In this document: in pieces, positions 52,710 through 64,000 of the stretch
Numbering within the stretch: the stretch's first letter is position 1
How the letters are laid out: every line of letters begins with the position of its first letter
Assembly: GCF_014529535.1 (NCBI RefSeq)
Contig: NW_023503941.1
Span: 4,214,942 to 4,278,941 of the forward strand
Length of the DNA stretch: 64,000 nucleotides
Reading direction: 5' to 3'
From: Bradysia coprophila
Taxonomy: Eukaryota; Arthropoda; Insecta; Diptera; Sciaridae
Notes under the pieces: generated by a model
What the model was told of the DNA's origin: nothing
The model's database searches: none
Seen by the model: the letters and a program-made list of their open reading frames with translations, nothing else
Program-made: the position numbers and the translations under genes

Positions 52710-54494
52710 ATTGCCGTGAAGTATCGCCAAAGTCGAATCGCAAAAAAAAAAAATGTTGGCGTTTCTTCACATTTTGTCGTTTCTTCACACTTTGGCGATT
52801 TTTCTTGGCGGTTCTTCACACTTTGGTAATTTTTTTTGGCCATTCGTCAGTTTCTGAGAATTTTTTAAATCGCCAAGAAAAATCGACAAGGTGTGAAGAA
52901 ACGACAAAAAAAATCGCCAAAGTGTGAAGAAACGACAAAAAGAAAAAAATCAAATAATTGGCGTATCTTCACACTTTGGCGATTTTTCTTGGCAGTTCTT
53001 CACACTTTGACGATTTTTTTGGCGACTACAAAAATTCTCAAAAATTGACAAATCGCGAAAAAAAATCACTAAAGTGTGAAAAAACGACAAAATGAAAAAA
53101 ATCTTTAAAATTTAAATTCATTCTTCAGGAAAATATTAGAGTTTGCATTATATATTTTTGGATTTTTTTTGTTATCATCACATCATGATTTCAAAGTCTT
53201 GAAAGACATCGAGTGCAAAGTGATTTATCGGGCCTTAGATGAGTAATTGTGACTCTAGGCGTAGGCCTAGTGCACAATACACATAGTAAGCCTTCTTATA
53301 AAGCACTTTGCATCGAGATTCGTAGAACCTTTTATGCAACAGAGGCATCTAAAGTCCGCAGATTTCGAAAATTATGATGCTGAGCTGAGTTGCATAAAAC
53401 TAGCGCCAGGATCCTGAGATCGCGCTCTACACACCGGCAGTTTGTTTTAGTAAGATCCGACTAGTTGAAATTTAGTTATTTATTACATTGAGTGCGAAGT
53501 ACTCTAAATGTGTAATTAAGACACGAGGGCGATTCACCTGTTCATTCTCGGTAGCGATCTCAATAAACGGTAGATAAAAAATTTAAAAACGGAGATAAAA
53601 AAGGATGGTAATAAACGACCGATAATTTAACTCAATACTACCGATAAAAAATAATAAACTACCAATAGAAATGAGATACATGTCCACCATTTAAGGCGGA
53701 GTATTTCTCTGTCTGAAATTTTATTAGCGTGTTATTTTGTAAAAGGACTAATTATTAGACAATGCGAGAGAAAAAAATTAACTCCTAAGTTACCGACACC
53801 GTTCCGGCGCCCGGCTCGCATTGCGGCCCTCCGCTTCGCTCCAGGGCAATGGGCCGGATCGCTCGGCGTGTTAAAACACTTTTTATGTACAATGAAAATT
53901 GGTATTCATTTCGCAAAATGAATTCTGTAGGGATGAACTAAACTCCTGCACGTTACATTTTGTAAAAGGATGAATTCCCTAGGAACCAACAACACGCTTT
54001 TATGGCGAGAAGAAAGTTAGGAATTGAGTTAAGTTGGATCTCAACTCAAACCTGCAAGTTTTTTTTATGATTCAATCCTGCGATTTTTATCTGCAAATTT
54101 TGTGTATTTGTTTTCGCAGTTTGAATGGGCGATTTTTTTCGCGGGTTCAAACTTACGAAATTTTTATTTGGCAGTTTCTATGCTGCGAATTTTTTGTAAT
54201 TCCAAAAATCACTAAAAAGTGATATAAAATGATCGTCATAACTACTTGACTATAATGTAGAATTCGCAGGTTCAAGTTCGCCTGTACTTCACATACACAC
54301 CTTGGCAATGGTACAACAGAATCGCCAAGAAAAATCGACAAAGTGTGAAGAAATGCCAATTAGCTGATTTTTTTCGTTTTGTCGTTTCTTCACACCTTGG
54401 CGATTTTTCTTGGCGGTTCTTCACACTTTGGCGATTTTTTTTGGCGTTTAATTTTTTTTTGGCGATTTGACTTTGGCGATACTTCACGGGAATT
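52710..54494. mobile_element. 1785-bp hAT-type element with CGCCAAAG hairpin arrays
   Basis: Ends ATTGCCGTGAAGTATCGCC and GGCGATACTTCACGGGAATT (inverted, one indel), with an exact 8-bp duplication ATGACTAT (52702-52709, 54495-54502). The subterminal zones (52720-53105 and 54300-54480) consist of many short forward and inverted TTCTTCACACTTTGGCGATTTTTCTTGGCG words, typical of transposase-binding arrays. The interior (53110-54290) has no transposase frame. Its left part is also present in the right-hand duplication (62689 to the window end). Confidence 0.85.
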
Positions 54495-54502
54495 ATGACT
54501 AT

Positions 54503-55402
54503 GACTATGAACGGTTTGATTTCGTCTGTTACTCAAATCAATTGTTTTCTCTTCTTCTGCACTGCTCCTGGCATTGGCCAAGAGATAACTACATTGAATT
54601 TTCGTACAGCAACATCTCTCAATGTAATCAGATGAAATTTTGCAAACTATTAGAAATTCTGAATATGTCGAACATAAGAACAGAGTGTATAGCAGTAAAA
54701 GATGTGACGTCCGACAGACTGGTACGCAAAAATATGCTTTTAACGCCGCCTTCAGTCTCCATGCTCTGCAAATCTTATTTCATTGTATCCAGTAAACGAT
54801 ACAACATTCATGTCACCAGCAAATATAGGTTAAAACTTGGCGTCCTGCATATCTAAACTTTAAAACGTTACCATACATGACCTTTTTGGATAGAAACTGG
54901 ATTTTTGGCGATGTCAACAATGCGTCAAACTCGGGCTACTCGCTCGTAAAACGCATAGAAATGATTCAGTTGGCAAAAATCCATGTCCCTGGCTTGCGTG
55001 CATGGTACCGTTATAACGTTCATTTGGTAGCTTTAAAAATACAATGGTCTGAGATGAACTAGAAACTCCAACAGTGCTTAAGAATTGCGTTTTTTATTAC
55101 AATTTCATTTCTGCTGCTATCAACAAAAAAAGTATCATTTCTGACCATATGGAAGAAAACAAAACAAAAATCAATTATACAAAATAACTTGAAATGAGTC
55201 AAAAAGAATCCCAGAAGAATAGGGCCATAGCAATAACTTTGAAAGTGAACACAGTAGTACTTGCTTCACCTGTATCCTTTTAGGGCTTTTTGACTTGATT
55301 TCTTAGAGGTAGATCGATCAATTACGAGCCCTAACCCAACTACGAGCACTGTGCGTAAGAGAGACAAGGCTCTTAATTGGCCGATCCACATGTGTTTCAG
55401 TT
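54503..55402. other. Intergenic, no gene recognised
   Basis: Open frames of 129 and 61 codons on the plus strand have no recognisable features. No repeat family identified. Confidence 0.35.
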
Positions 55403-55691
55403 TTAGTTTGATCTCTGTCGAAGCACTTTTTCAAGTAGTTTTTCATTTGATTTAACCAAACTTTCTATTGAGTTAATTGATTGTTCGATGTTCGAAAATC
55501 GTCTCTCAATTCTGTCTTTTTCAATTTCTTCTTTCTCTTCCATTTCAACCCGTTTCAGCACCTGAAATGCTTCTTTCACAATACTTCCACTCATTCGAGC
55601 AGATCCACAACATTTCTTTTGATTCACACCAACAATTCTGTTATTCTGATTTGGTCGCACTCGAATGACATTCGATTTGAGTTTGGTGAGA
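55403..55691 (-). CDS. Possible terminal exon encoding a coiled coil
   Basis: A minus-strand open stretch begins right after a good acceptor (TTCTGTTTTGCAG, ending at 55692) and runs about 95 codons to a stop. After a basic start (LTKLKSNVIRVRPNQNNR) the rest is rich in E, K, R and heptad leucine/isoleucine (EMEEKEEIEKDRIERR, SINSIESLVKSNEKLLEKVL), a coiled coil. No upstream exon could be joined, and no family is recognised. It could be the 3' exon of a gene or a retroelement or transposase remnant. The presence of an acceptor and a clean frame gives it modest support. Confidence 0.35.
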
Positions 55692-56064
55692 CTGCAAAAC
55701 AGAAGGTAAAATAATTTCTATGAATAAATCATTATTGAACAGTCGAATTATAAGAAGTTACGTTTTCAACAATAATTACAATCCAATCGACGTTATTCAT
55801 TCCACATGTAATCTACACGTTATTAGTACGTTACGTACGAGGTTCCAAATTTTTATTTTGACGAGTAGGACCGTTATGGCTCGACCCGAAGGAGAGAGAT
55901 GTATTTCCACTTGTCAAAATTAAAATTTGAAACCTCGTACGTACAGTGCTTTTCGTGCTTCTGGTCGGTAAATGCGGAAAATGTACTCAAAATAGTATGT
56001 TACATACTTGGTCAAGTGAGTCATGATTGCACGAGCGCACACATTCAAACAAGTATTTATTTAT

Positions 56065-56886
56065 TCAAAGCGAAAAAAAAGACTGCTCGCATACGGCGCA
56101 GTCAGTAAAAAAACGATTGGGAAATCCTGCAGAGGAAAATGCATGACCAAAAACATTATTGACAGAATCGTGTTTAGCAATAATCCCCATCTTTAATTTG
56201 CACGATAAACCATGCAAACCGTCCTTCTTAACCACATTACCACAATTACACTTGTACTCTTCACACAACTGGGATCCTAAACGAAGACCAACAGCAATTC
56301 TCGCTGAATTGTTATCTAATAGTAAACCTAGTTGACTCGATGGGACAACCTGCAGCCACTTTGAAGATTCTTTGGTAGATGACGCAAGTAGTCTAGCACG
56401 AGTAACAGGTTCACTAGAATCTAACATCTCGCTAAAACTGCTCCTAATCACCGGTAGGTCCCAGTTTCGTTGCACCTTTCTCATTTCATCATTATCTGGA
56501 ATAAAATCGTTAGGAATGGTATCTACTATGCTTGAAATGTCATCATCAATTATTCGCAAATTAAATTTACTCAAAATTTCATTCGACAAATCAGATGATG
56601 AATACACGGATGACAGATAGGCAGGCATTGCCAAGTCTTCAACTTTCCGAATCCCCAATCCACCAAAAACTAAAGGAAGAGAAGCTTGATCCCAAGCAAA
56701 ATCTGACAACCTAACATTCGTAATCGCCTCAAGCGTAGAACGGAAAATCTCGTCAACACTTTTCAAACGATCGCGCAGCGAAAAAGTCCTGCAAGTACGC
56801 AACAAATAATTAAACCTACAGCTCCCCAAAGACTTCCTAAAAATGCACAAAGCCGGATGAACATCCATTAATTTCAAACGGTCGCA
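56065..56886 (-). pseudogene. C-terminal part of a retroelement polyprotein
   Basis: About 270 codons open on the minus strand: CDRLKLMDVHPALCIFRKSL, FAWDQASLPLVFGGLGIRK (then KVEDLAMPAYLSSVYSSS), and a cysteine cluster CEEYKCNCGNVV...GLHGLSCK. This layout (post-RT helical region, GGLGI box, CxC..HGLSC zinc-binding-like knuckle) is common at the C-terminal end of reverse-transcriptase polyproteins in invertebrate genomes; the exact superfamily is not claimed. The RT catalytic core is missing. The 5' side is cut at 56887, where a CAGGGCCGGACTGGC sequence (same style as the 142-bp MITE ends) begins. The 3' side is truncated after AFSSAGFPNRFF. Residues before CDRLKL belong to the inserted sequence. 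Confidence 0.7.
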
Positions 56887-57204
56887 CATTATCAGGGCCG
56901 GACTGGCTCCCAAAAGGCGCACTTGTGCGATGAGCCAAAAGGCGCAAGAAACGGCAAGAAACGAAAACTTATTATTTAGAAAGAATGTAAGCATATGCTT
57001 CCTTTCAGCTGTTACTTACACAAATACTATATATTATTTCGGATACAGTTTGTTATGCTACAGTTGAAATTGTTGAAAGTACTAAATTGTATACTAGGCG
57101 AGCAGAGCGAGCGATTTTTTTTAATGAACCGTTCAAAGCTGAAATTTTATTGAAAACTTGCTTTGGAGTACAATTAAATTATTAGAAAAATTTTTAGTAT
57201 TCCT
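56887..57204. other. Fragment with CAGGGCCGGACTGGC end, otherwise no gene
   Basis: Starts with an end resembling the CAGTGCCGG MITEs, then repeats of CAAAAGGCGCA / AAGAAACGGCAAGAAACG. The other end could not be found. Confidence 0.4.
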
Positions 57205-59505
57205 GTGAAGAATCGCCAATATCAAATCACAAAAAAAAAAGAAATTGCCAAGAAAAATCGACAAAGTGTAAGGAAACGCCAGAAAAGAGAATAAACGCTA
57301 AGAAATGTGAAAAAAGCTACGAATGGAAAATTTGTCTTTCTAGCGTTTCTACACACTTTGACGATTTTTTCTGGTGATGTAACAAATAAATCACAATCGA
57401 CAAGAGGAATCACCAAACGCAAAAAAAAATCGTCGAGGTGTGAAAAAATACCAAAATGATTTTTTTTATCTTCACGTTTCTTCTCACTTTAGCATATTTT
57501 ATTCATTTACAAAACGTAAGCGTTTAGTGCGATCCTAGCAATTTTATCCTTCTACGAAATGTAAAGGCACATCGTGCAGGGCTTATTATTGGGAATTTCA
57601 GTTCTCAAAATTCTAAAAATTCTAAAAATTCTTTAAAATTCTTAAAAAATTCTTAAATTTCTTAAAAATTCTTCGAAAATATTTTGCATTTAATATGATT
57701 AAATTTTTCGTCTACTTCCTTGACTGAAAGTCAGGATTTTATGACAGATATTTTGAAAATGTTCTACATTGGCATAAAACGTTAAATACGGAAAACGTCC
57801 GTACACTTGTTGCCGCGATAACTCAAGTAATTCTTTATCGATTTTCAAAATTTTGGGCTCATTCGATGGAGAATGAAAATCATGAGGTTAAGTTCGTAGA
57901 TTAGCAATATTGAAGTACTGAGATGGGAGTAATTCTATACACAACTTCTTTTCTTTTTATTACCACGACATTTTTTCGTTGGTTGGTAGACTAGTCATTA
58001 AGTTCTAGAAATTGGGTTTGTATAAGGACAATTTTCGTTAAAAGAAAAAAAATTGTAGAAGAAAGCTACTTTTTACTAAGAAAAACACACATAAAATACA
58101 CATGAAATCACTGAAAGACGAATAGAGAGAGATTTAGTTTTATGATACGAATTGTTAGCCATATTGTTTATAGAGATATGGGCTTAGGTGGTCTGTGGTG
58201 GAGGAAAATAGTCTTATAACTTCACTCGGTCTTAGTTCAGAAAAGTGAGTTTTGAAAGTAAGTTTAAGCATGTTTTTACATGACATTAAAATGTTTTCTG
58301 GTGGTTCCGACCAGTGGGTGGCTAAGTTCGAAGAAGTTAATTTTTGCGTGAAATTATATTCCTAAAAGAATTTTTTCCATGCTTATAGGACATATGAAAG
58401 GTAATATTTGAACGAGTGTAAATATTGCGGCCAGAGCGAAGCGAGGGCCGTAATTCAGAGAAGTTTAATTAATTCAAGAGGTAGGCAAGAGATAGTAGAC
58501 TCATATTTATTGGGTGTAAAACATCGCTCGCTGAACCTTCAACTCCAAGCTCTCTTTGTTTCTTCAGAAAATGTAATTAATTTTGAGTTTTCTAAACAGT
58601 CAGTGAAAATAAAAGAGATTCACAATTAATGATGTAGCAAACAGACCATTCTTGAAAACACCAGCTTATTTAAAAATAGTAAGGGACTGCAATTATTGGA
58701 AAATTTAGTCAGTCAAGCGGCCTGACCCACCTAAGAGGTAGGGCCTAGTTTCAAACTCAAAATGGTCTTAACATTAACAATGGTTTTTTGTCGCTTTGAC
58801 AATGCTTTCATTTGAGTTTGTGAGCGTTTTGTCCAGCTCGTTTAAGATGGGTCGGCAGTATGTCAGGGGCGACTTCATCAGTCGAAATCGTATCAGACAC
58901 AACTTCATCTGATAAAATTGAATTTTGAATTGTTCGATTATATAAACGTAACTGACAAATGAATTGCATGAATTTATCTTTTTACAGCAAAAACAAAAAA
59001 CTCTTAAAAAATTCTTAAAAATTCCTAAAAATTCTTGAAAATTCTTTAAAATTCCTAAAAATTCTTAAAAATTCATAAAATTCTCAAAAATTCTTAAAAA
59101 GTCTTAAAAAATTCTTAAAAAATTCCCAATAATAAGCCCTGACATGGTGAGATCACAGTAATTTTATCATTTTACAAAATGTAACATAAAGGCGCTTCGT
59201 AAGATCCTAGCAATTTTATCATCTTTTGTTGATTTGCTAAATCACCAGAAAAAACTAAAAGTGTGAAGAAACACCAAGAAGAATCGACGAAGAAACGCCA
59301 AGAATGGAAAATTGGTCGTTCCTCACGTTTTTTGGCGTTTCTTCACAATTTGTCGATTTTTCTAGGCGTTTCTTCACGCATTGCCGATTTTTCTTGTGAT
59401 TTAACAAGTTAACAAAAAACAATGAAACGCCAAGAAAAATCGCCAAAGTCTGAAGTAAATTCTGAAGAAATTTTTTTTTTGCGATTTGACTTTGGCGATT
59501 CTTTT
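57205..59505. mobile_element. Second CGCCAAAG-type element, decayed and interrupted
   Basis: The left end GTGAAGAATCGCCAATATCAAATC and right end GCGATTTGACTTTGGCGATTC match the ends of 52710-54494, and both flanks carry the CACACTTTG / GGCGATTTTTC words (57205-57460 and 59235-59505). The middle is taken up by the 1565-bp element at 57577-59141. Target duplication no longer recognisable. Confidence 0.6.
57577..59141. mobile_element. 1565-bp hAT-type element, CAGGGCTTATTATTGGGAATTT ends, nested
   Basis: Inverted ends of 22 bases (CAGGGCTTATTATTGGGAAT... and its complement at 59120-59141), followed inward on both sides by AAATTCTTAAAA runs. The flanks ACATCGTG (57569-57576) and ACATGGTG (59142-59149) agree in 7 of 8 bases, an aged 8-bp target duplication. 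The interior holds dispersed words (TTGACTGAAAGTCAGG, GGCCAGAGCGAAGCGAGGGCC) but no transposase. Confidence 0.8.
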
Positions 59506-59610
59506 TGACTGTTTTTTAGGCATAGGTAAATCATAATCATGTGAAAATCGACCAAATGGAATTTTTCGTTTAAAATCCCAAAGTTTCTAACTTATTAACG
59601 TCGTAAGATT

Positions 59611-59995
59611 ATTTCCTTGACTGTGAGTCAGGGAAAATGTTGGTCACAAATTGTCCACTATTCCTTGGAGCGAAGCGTCTGTTGCAAGGAAATATAGTTT
59701 GTGTTTCCGTTTCGTTGAACATTGCGTTCCTGTTCGATAAATCTGACGTTCCCTAATACATGCATGTATGATCAAAAACCTTAAATGCAAGAAAATGTTT
59801 GTCAGAATTTAGCAATTCTTTGATAACACGACGTAGATGTAAATTTCCGATGTGAAGTTCGAAGATGGTCTATGACGGACTTGTGACTCGGAGTTATTCC
59901 CGACAGAAAATTTGCCTCGTCACTTGATACCTTGAGTAATTCTCAACATATTTCCAACTTTGTTATTCGACGAGGAAAACATCTAGGAATTATTC
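59611..59995. repeat. Dispersed repeat inverted relative to 31640-32000
   Basis: Begins CCTTGACTGTGAGTCAGGG and shares ACATGCATGTATGATCAAAAACC, AAAATGTTTGTCA, TTTGATAACACGA and TCGACGAGGAAAAC-like strings with the reverse complement of the earlier copy. Non-coding. Confidence 0.55.
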
Positions 59996-60064
59996 CTAAA
60001 AAATTTCTCGAAATGATTTCTTGGTGTTTCTTTGTATGAAATAAAAACGGATTGTTCTGTTCAA

Positions 60065-63000
60065 TGAATTCATTTTCGTAATCGTGTCTAAGTTACATTT
60101 TCATTGCACTAATGTTGATTCACCTGGTTCGTTTGTGTTGGAATTTGTGAATTCAAGACATTATTCAAAGATGGCACTCGGTCATCTGTCTAGTTTAAGT
60201 GACGAACTTCAATATTGTAATTTGACGTTTGTTAATAAACTTTTTCTATTCTATTAATCGAAACGAATGGACGTCTTTTATTTTTCTGCGCAAAACTTCG
60301 CATCGTAACAACTTGTATGCAATCTTTCCAATCACCAATAGCCACAGCTTGACGCAAACTATAAATACCGTGTCTGTTGTGTGAATAAAGTCAGTCAGAT
60401 CCCGATCTCCGTCGGCAACACATTTATGGTGTTATATAATGAGTGCAAAACGTTTTGATTGGACGAATTTTTATTTATATTATTTAACAAATTTACATCT
60501 TAATATGTACATTTAGTCTAATTATTTAAATTGAAATACAAAGTACTGTCAGCACGAACAGTAGCGCAAAAAATCTACTAAGACACGACAACCGTTTTTT
60601 GTCAATGGTTCCATTTCAGCTATCAGATCTTTTCCAGTTGCTTCAGCAATCGATGATACTTCCAAACTTTCTGATTCTGCTAGGCTCAGTATCTGGCACC
60701 GCGGTTCTTCAATTGTAGCAGATGATACACCGACGCTGATTTCTCCACTGTCGACTGGACCATTTACTGTGCTACTGTTGACGGCTTTCTTTTTTCTTAT
60801 TCTTCGGCGTCGAGATTTTTTGGTCGTTGTTGTCGTTGAAGGCGTATTTCCTGTTGCGTGTTTGTCACGAACGATTTCTGTGGCGGTGGATGTTGCTGAT
60901 GAAGAAGATTGTGATTTGAGGACCACCTTTTTGTTTTTTCTTGGTCTCTTTTCAACCATATATTGGTCCAGTGTAACGGATCTCCTCTTAAGAACTTTGT
61001 GATGTACCTGGTGTTCCACCATTGCCGCTAGTACATTTTTAGGCAAGAACAGATGAATCCGTCCCGGATTTGTAATGGGAATTTCATAAGGAATATGAAG
61101 ATGATCCGCAAATGTCAACACCATAGGCTTCAGCTTCGGCCCGTCCTGACTGTGGTTTCCACGGCCAACAATTACATCCAGTTCATATATACAAGTGTTG
61201 ATGAGTTTTTCAATGCGCTGCAAGAGCTTAGCCATTGCCTCGTTGACGTACAAACAGTGCAGGTCGATAATGGTGTCGTTTAACTTGCTGTTGTGGAAGC
61301 CAAACGCTAGATCTGCAGCAATTCGGTTGCAGTCCGAACGATATTTACCATGATCGCTGGCTAGTATTGAAAACATAGCGGCCTGTGATTTATCGCCCCG
61401 TGCGAATGCATTCCTGGACAATGTGAGAGCTTCCTCTCTTTGTTGGCCGTGATGTCGTGCCTTGACTCGGCTCTCTTCCCAACATCTTGCCATTGGACCA
61501 TCACTTCCTTTTTCAGCCGTTGCCATTTTGATAAATGTGTGAATCTGAATCTAAATATTTATTCGTCACAAAAATTGTATTAAATCCACAAAATCACTTC
61601 ACACAGAAACGTCACCCTTTCAGCTCGTTAATAGTAATTTAACCACAAAATTTGCTTCACTGTACTAATAGCGTCACTTCAACTTTTTGATTCACACAGT
61701 TCTTTCACTCACAAAGAATAATTATTTACTGCTCAGAATGTCTTTTGAACTGAAGTCTATAAATTGGGTTGACACATGCCGAACTGATGATTTAAAAAAA
61801 TCTTGAAACTTTTTGCACCACTAACTACTAATGCCAAAAGTAACATACGACGAAGAATGGCAAAACACAATGTGCAATAATTTAATGAAAGCTCCGCCTC
61901 TTTTACTTTTTTGTTTGAACGAACTGTCACGGAAATGGAGAACGAAACAGCGTAAGTTTGCCGAGGCATTTACTAGATCATATAAATTTTACATCGAGGG
62001 CAAAATCACTCCGACATCTCAGAAACTACTGAACCGATTTTAATAAACTTTTTTGTCCATGAAAGGTAGAAATTTTGAGCGCGACATGAAGTCAATCAGC
62101 CACATGGTTCGGAAGATATTATCGAAAAACTGAAATGCATCTAGAGAATACAACGAAAAATGCTAATTTATGGGAGAGACATTTTTTATGTGTCGATACA
62201 AAGATAAACCCAAACTCACTCTCCCAGCTGATGCATTATGTTAGTCTTACCACACATAGACATATAATATGAGATTATCGATACATGACACATGAGACGG
62301 ACAATCGAGGCTTGCCGAGATGACCTCTCATGTATCGATATTCTATTTTATCATATGAGCGAAAACGAGACAACAAGAGTTGCACTTGTCAATAATTTCC
62401 ATTTATCCATCTTGACAGCCGATTTATACGTCTAGATAAATGGCTGTGTCGTCACAACAAGGCGCGAGTATGATAAAATATCTTACTGACGTTTAAGCGA
62501 AAGTCTTGGCAAGCCTACTAGATGTTTTCGATGATTCTGGAAAAAGTGTGACTAGCGTTTTGTGTCAAATTGTGTTGGTTGTGAATTAAATTAATAAAAT
62601 GTTCGTGAACTAATGCATTTTGTCGCAGTAGGTCCTCAACAGTCAACATTCATGCTCTACGCAATATTAGATAGATGTCTATGACTATATTGCCGTGAAG
62701 TATCGCCAAAGTCGAATCGCAAAAAAAAAAAATGTTGGCGTTTCTTCACATTTTGTCGTTTCTTCACACTTTGGCGATTTTTCTTGGCGGTTCTTCACAC
62801 TTTGGTAATTTTTTTTGGCCATTCGTCAGTTTCTGAGAATTTTTTAAATCGCCAAGAAAAATCGACAAGGTGTGAAGAAACGACAAAAAAAATCGCCAAA
62901 GTGTGAAGAAACGACAAAAAGAAAAAAATCAAATAATTGGCGTATCTTCACACTTTGGCGATTTTTCTTGGCAGTTCTTCACACTTTGACGATTTTTTTG

Positions 63001-64000
63001 GCGACTACAAAAATTCTCAAAAATTGACAAATCGCGAAAAAAAATCACTAAAGTGTGAAAAAACGACAAAATGAAAAAAATCTTTAAAATTTAAATTCAT
63101 TCTTCAGGAAAATATTAGAGTTTGCATTATATATTTTTGGATTTTTTTTGTTATCATCACATCATGATTTCAAAGTCTTGAAAGACATCGAGTGCAAAGT
63201 GATTTATCGGGCCTTAGATGAGTAATTGTGACTCTAGGCGTAGGCCTAGTGCACAATACACATAGTAAGCCTTCTTATAAAGCACTTTGCATCGAGATTC
63301 GTAGAACCTTTTATGCAACAGAGGCATCTAAAGTCCGCAGATTTCGAAAATTATGATGCTGAGCTGAGTTGCATAAAACTAGCGCCAGGATCCTGAGATC
63401 GCGCTCTACACACCGGCAGTTTGTTTTAGTAAGATCCGACTAGTTGAAATTTAGTTATTTATTACATTGAGTGCGAAGTACTCTAAATGTGTAATTAAGA
63501 CACGAGGGCGATTCACCTGTTCATTCTCGGTAGCGATCTCAATAAACGGTAGATAAAAAATTTAAAAACGGAGATAAAAAAGGATGGTAATAAACGACCG
63601 ATAATTTAACTCAATACTACCGATAAAAAATAATAAACTACCAATAGAAATGAGATACATGTCCACCATTTAAGGCGGAGTATTTCTCTGTCTGAAATTT
63701 TATTAGCGTGTTATTTTGTAAAAGGACTAATTATTAGACAATGCGAGAGAAAAAAATTAACTCCTAAGTTACCGACACCGTTCCGGCGCCCGGCTCGCAT
63801 TGCGGCCCTCCGCTTCGCTCCAGGGCAATGGGCCGGATCGCTCGGCGTGTTAAAACACTTTTTATGTACAATGAAAATTGGTATTCATTTCGCAAAATGA
63901 ATTCTGTAGGGATGAACTAAACTCCTGCACGTTACATTTTGTAAAAGGATGAATTCCCTAGGAACCAACAACACGCTTTTATGGCGAGAAGAAAGTTAGG
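60065..64000 (+). repeat. Direct duplication, right copy, runs off the window
   Basis: Counterpart of 50086-54021. At least 3,936 bases; the right end lies beyond the window, so the full unit could be up to ~10 kb if the duplication is tandem. Includes the left end of the hAT-type element (62689 onward, preceded by ATGACTAT at 62681-62688). Confidence 0.95.
60549..61526 (-). CDS. DUF1771-Smr domain protein, right copy, intronless
   Basis: The translated protein is identical to that of the gene at 50570-51547 (325 residues; Smr motifs IDLHCLYVNEA and GRGNHS). No silent differences were noticed either, so the duplication is very recent, maintained by conversion, or an assembly artefact. Upstream sequence differs by one base (61690). 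Both copies would be expressed from the same promoter sequence if real. Confidence 0.88.
   Translation of the reverse strand: MATAEKGSDGPMARCWEESRVKARHHGQQREEALTLSRNAFARGDKSQAAMFSILASDHGKYRSDCNRIAADLAFGFHNSKLNDTIIDLHCLYVNEAMAKLLQRIEKLINTCIYELDVIVGRGNHSQDGPKLKPMVLTFADHLHIPYEIPITNPGRIHLFLPKNVLAAMVEHQVHHKVLKRRSVTLDQYMVEKRPRKNKKVVLKSQSSSSATSTATEIVRDKHATGNTPSTTTTTKKSRRRRIRKKKAVNSSTVNGPVDSGEISVGVSSATIEEPRCQILSLAESESLEVSSIAEATGKDLIAEMEPLTKNGCRVLVDFLRYCSC

Larger units (their letters stand above)
50086..54021 (+). repeat. Direct duplication, left copy (offset 9,979)
   Basis: Every landmark from TGAATTCATTTTCGTAATCG at 50086 to the last window base corresponds to a position exactly 9,979 bases to the right. 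Only one difference was noticed (G at 51711 against A at 61690). The left junction is sharp: GGTTCTGG-type sequence precedes here and TTCTGTTCAA precedes the other copy. Contains one DUF1771-Smr gene and the left part of a hAT-type element. Confidence 0.95.

Noticed and set aside
54467..54856. 129-codon plus-strand frame
   Set aside because: Starts inside the right end of the hAT-type element and continues into unrelated flank; no domain visible.
1..64000. tRNA, rRNA and CRISPR features
   Set aside because: No paired A/B box with cloverleaf, no conserved rRNA sequence and no spaced identical repeat array with unique spacers was seen; the tandem arrays lack spacers.

Overview
The window reads as nuclear DNA of an insect, probably a lower dipteran (a gnat-like fly). 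The support is: AT-rich sequence, introns of 55-75 bases with GT..AG ends, two CYP3-clan cytochrome P450 genes, a LAMMER kinase, an integrin-beta relative, and a dense load of DNA transposons, hairpin MITEs, a Penelope-like element, a non-LTR retrotransposon and a Ty1/copia relic. The taxon is an inference; no species marker is visible.

Layout. 1-13.6 kb: an intronless LAMMER/CLK-type kinase gene (minus strand); a small secreted-peptide gene whose first exon is split by a 1.87-kb hAT-type insertion with an exact 8-bp target duplication; and a seven-exon secreted-protein gene (minus). Two inverted copies of a ~2-kb composite repeat (hairpin MITE plus an 18-bp satellite) flank this block, one of them inside intron 2 of the seven-exon gene. 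13.8-22.6 kb: a run of short MITEs around a two-exon P450 gene and an eight-cysteine secreted-peptide gene. 24-27 kb: a Harbinger-type relic with long inverted arms, then a two-exon gene joining a signal peptide directly to integrin-beta stalk (I-EGF), tail and membrane segments, without the ligand-binding head or a normal cytoplasmic tail. 27.4-40.7 kb: almost wholly mobile DNA, with four members of a repeat family ending in CCCGTACGAAGTAC, a Penelope-like element with a hammerhead-like motif, a dead non-LTR reverse transcriptase and a copia relic. 42-47 kb: a 1.4-kb hAT-type element, an intronless CYP9-like P450 gene with a clear promoter, and a relic of another P450 last exon just downstream. 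47.4-50 kb: hairpin elements, including a 1.37-kb fold-back with an ORF in both arms.

50.1-64 kb: a direct duplication of at least 3.9 kb (offset exactly 9,979 bases, practically identical) carries two copies of an intronless DUF1771-Smr nuclease-like gene. The spacer holds nested hAT-type elements, a retroelement C-terminal relic and a possible coiled-coil terminal exon.

The genes do not form one pathway. The two P450 genes probably serve detoxification or hormone and lipid metabolism at the endoplasmic reticulum, and three genes make secreted or membrane proteins. The dominant theme is repeated insertion by hAT-type elements: ten insertions show 8-bp target duplications (nine exact, one with a single mismatch) that can be read directly.
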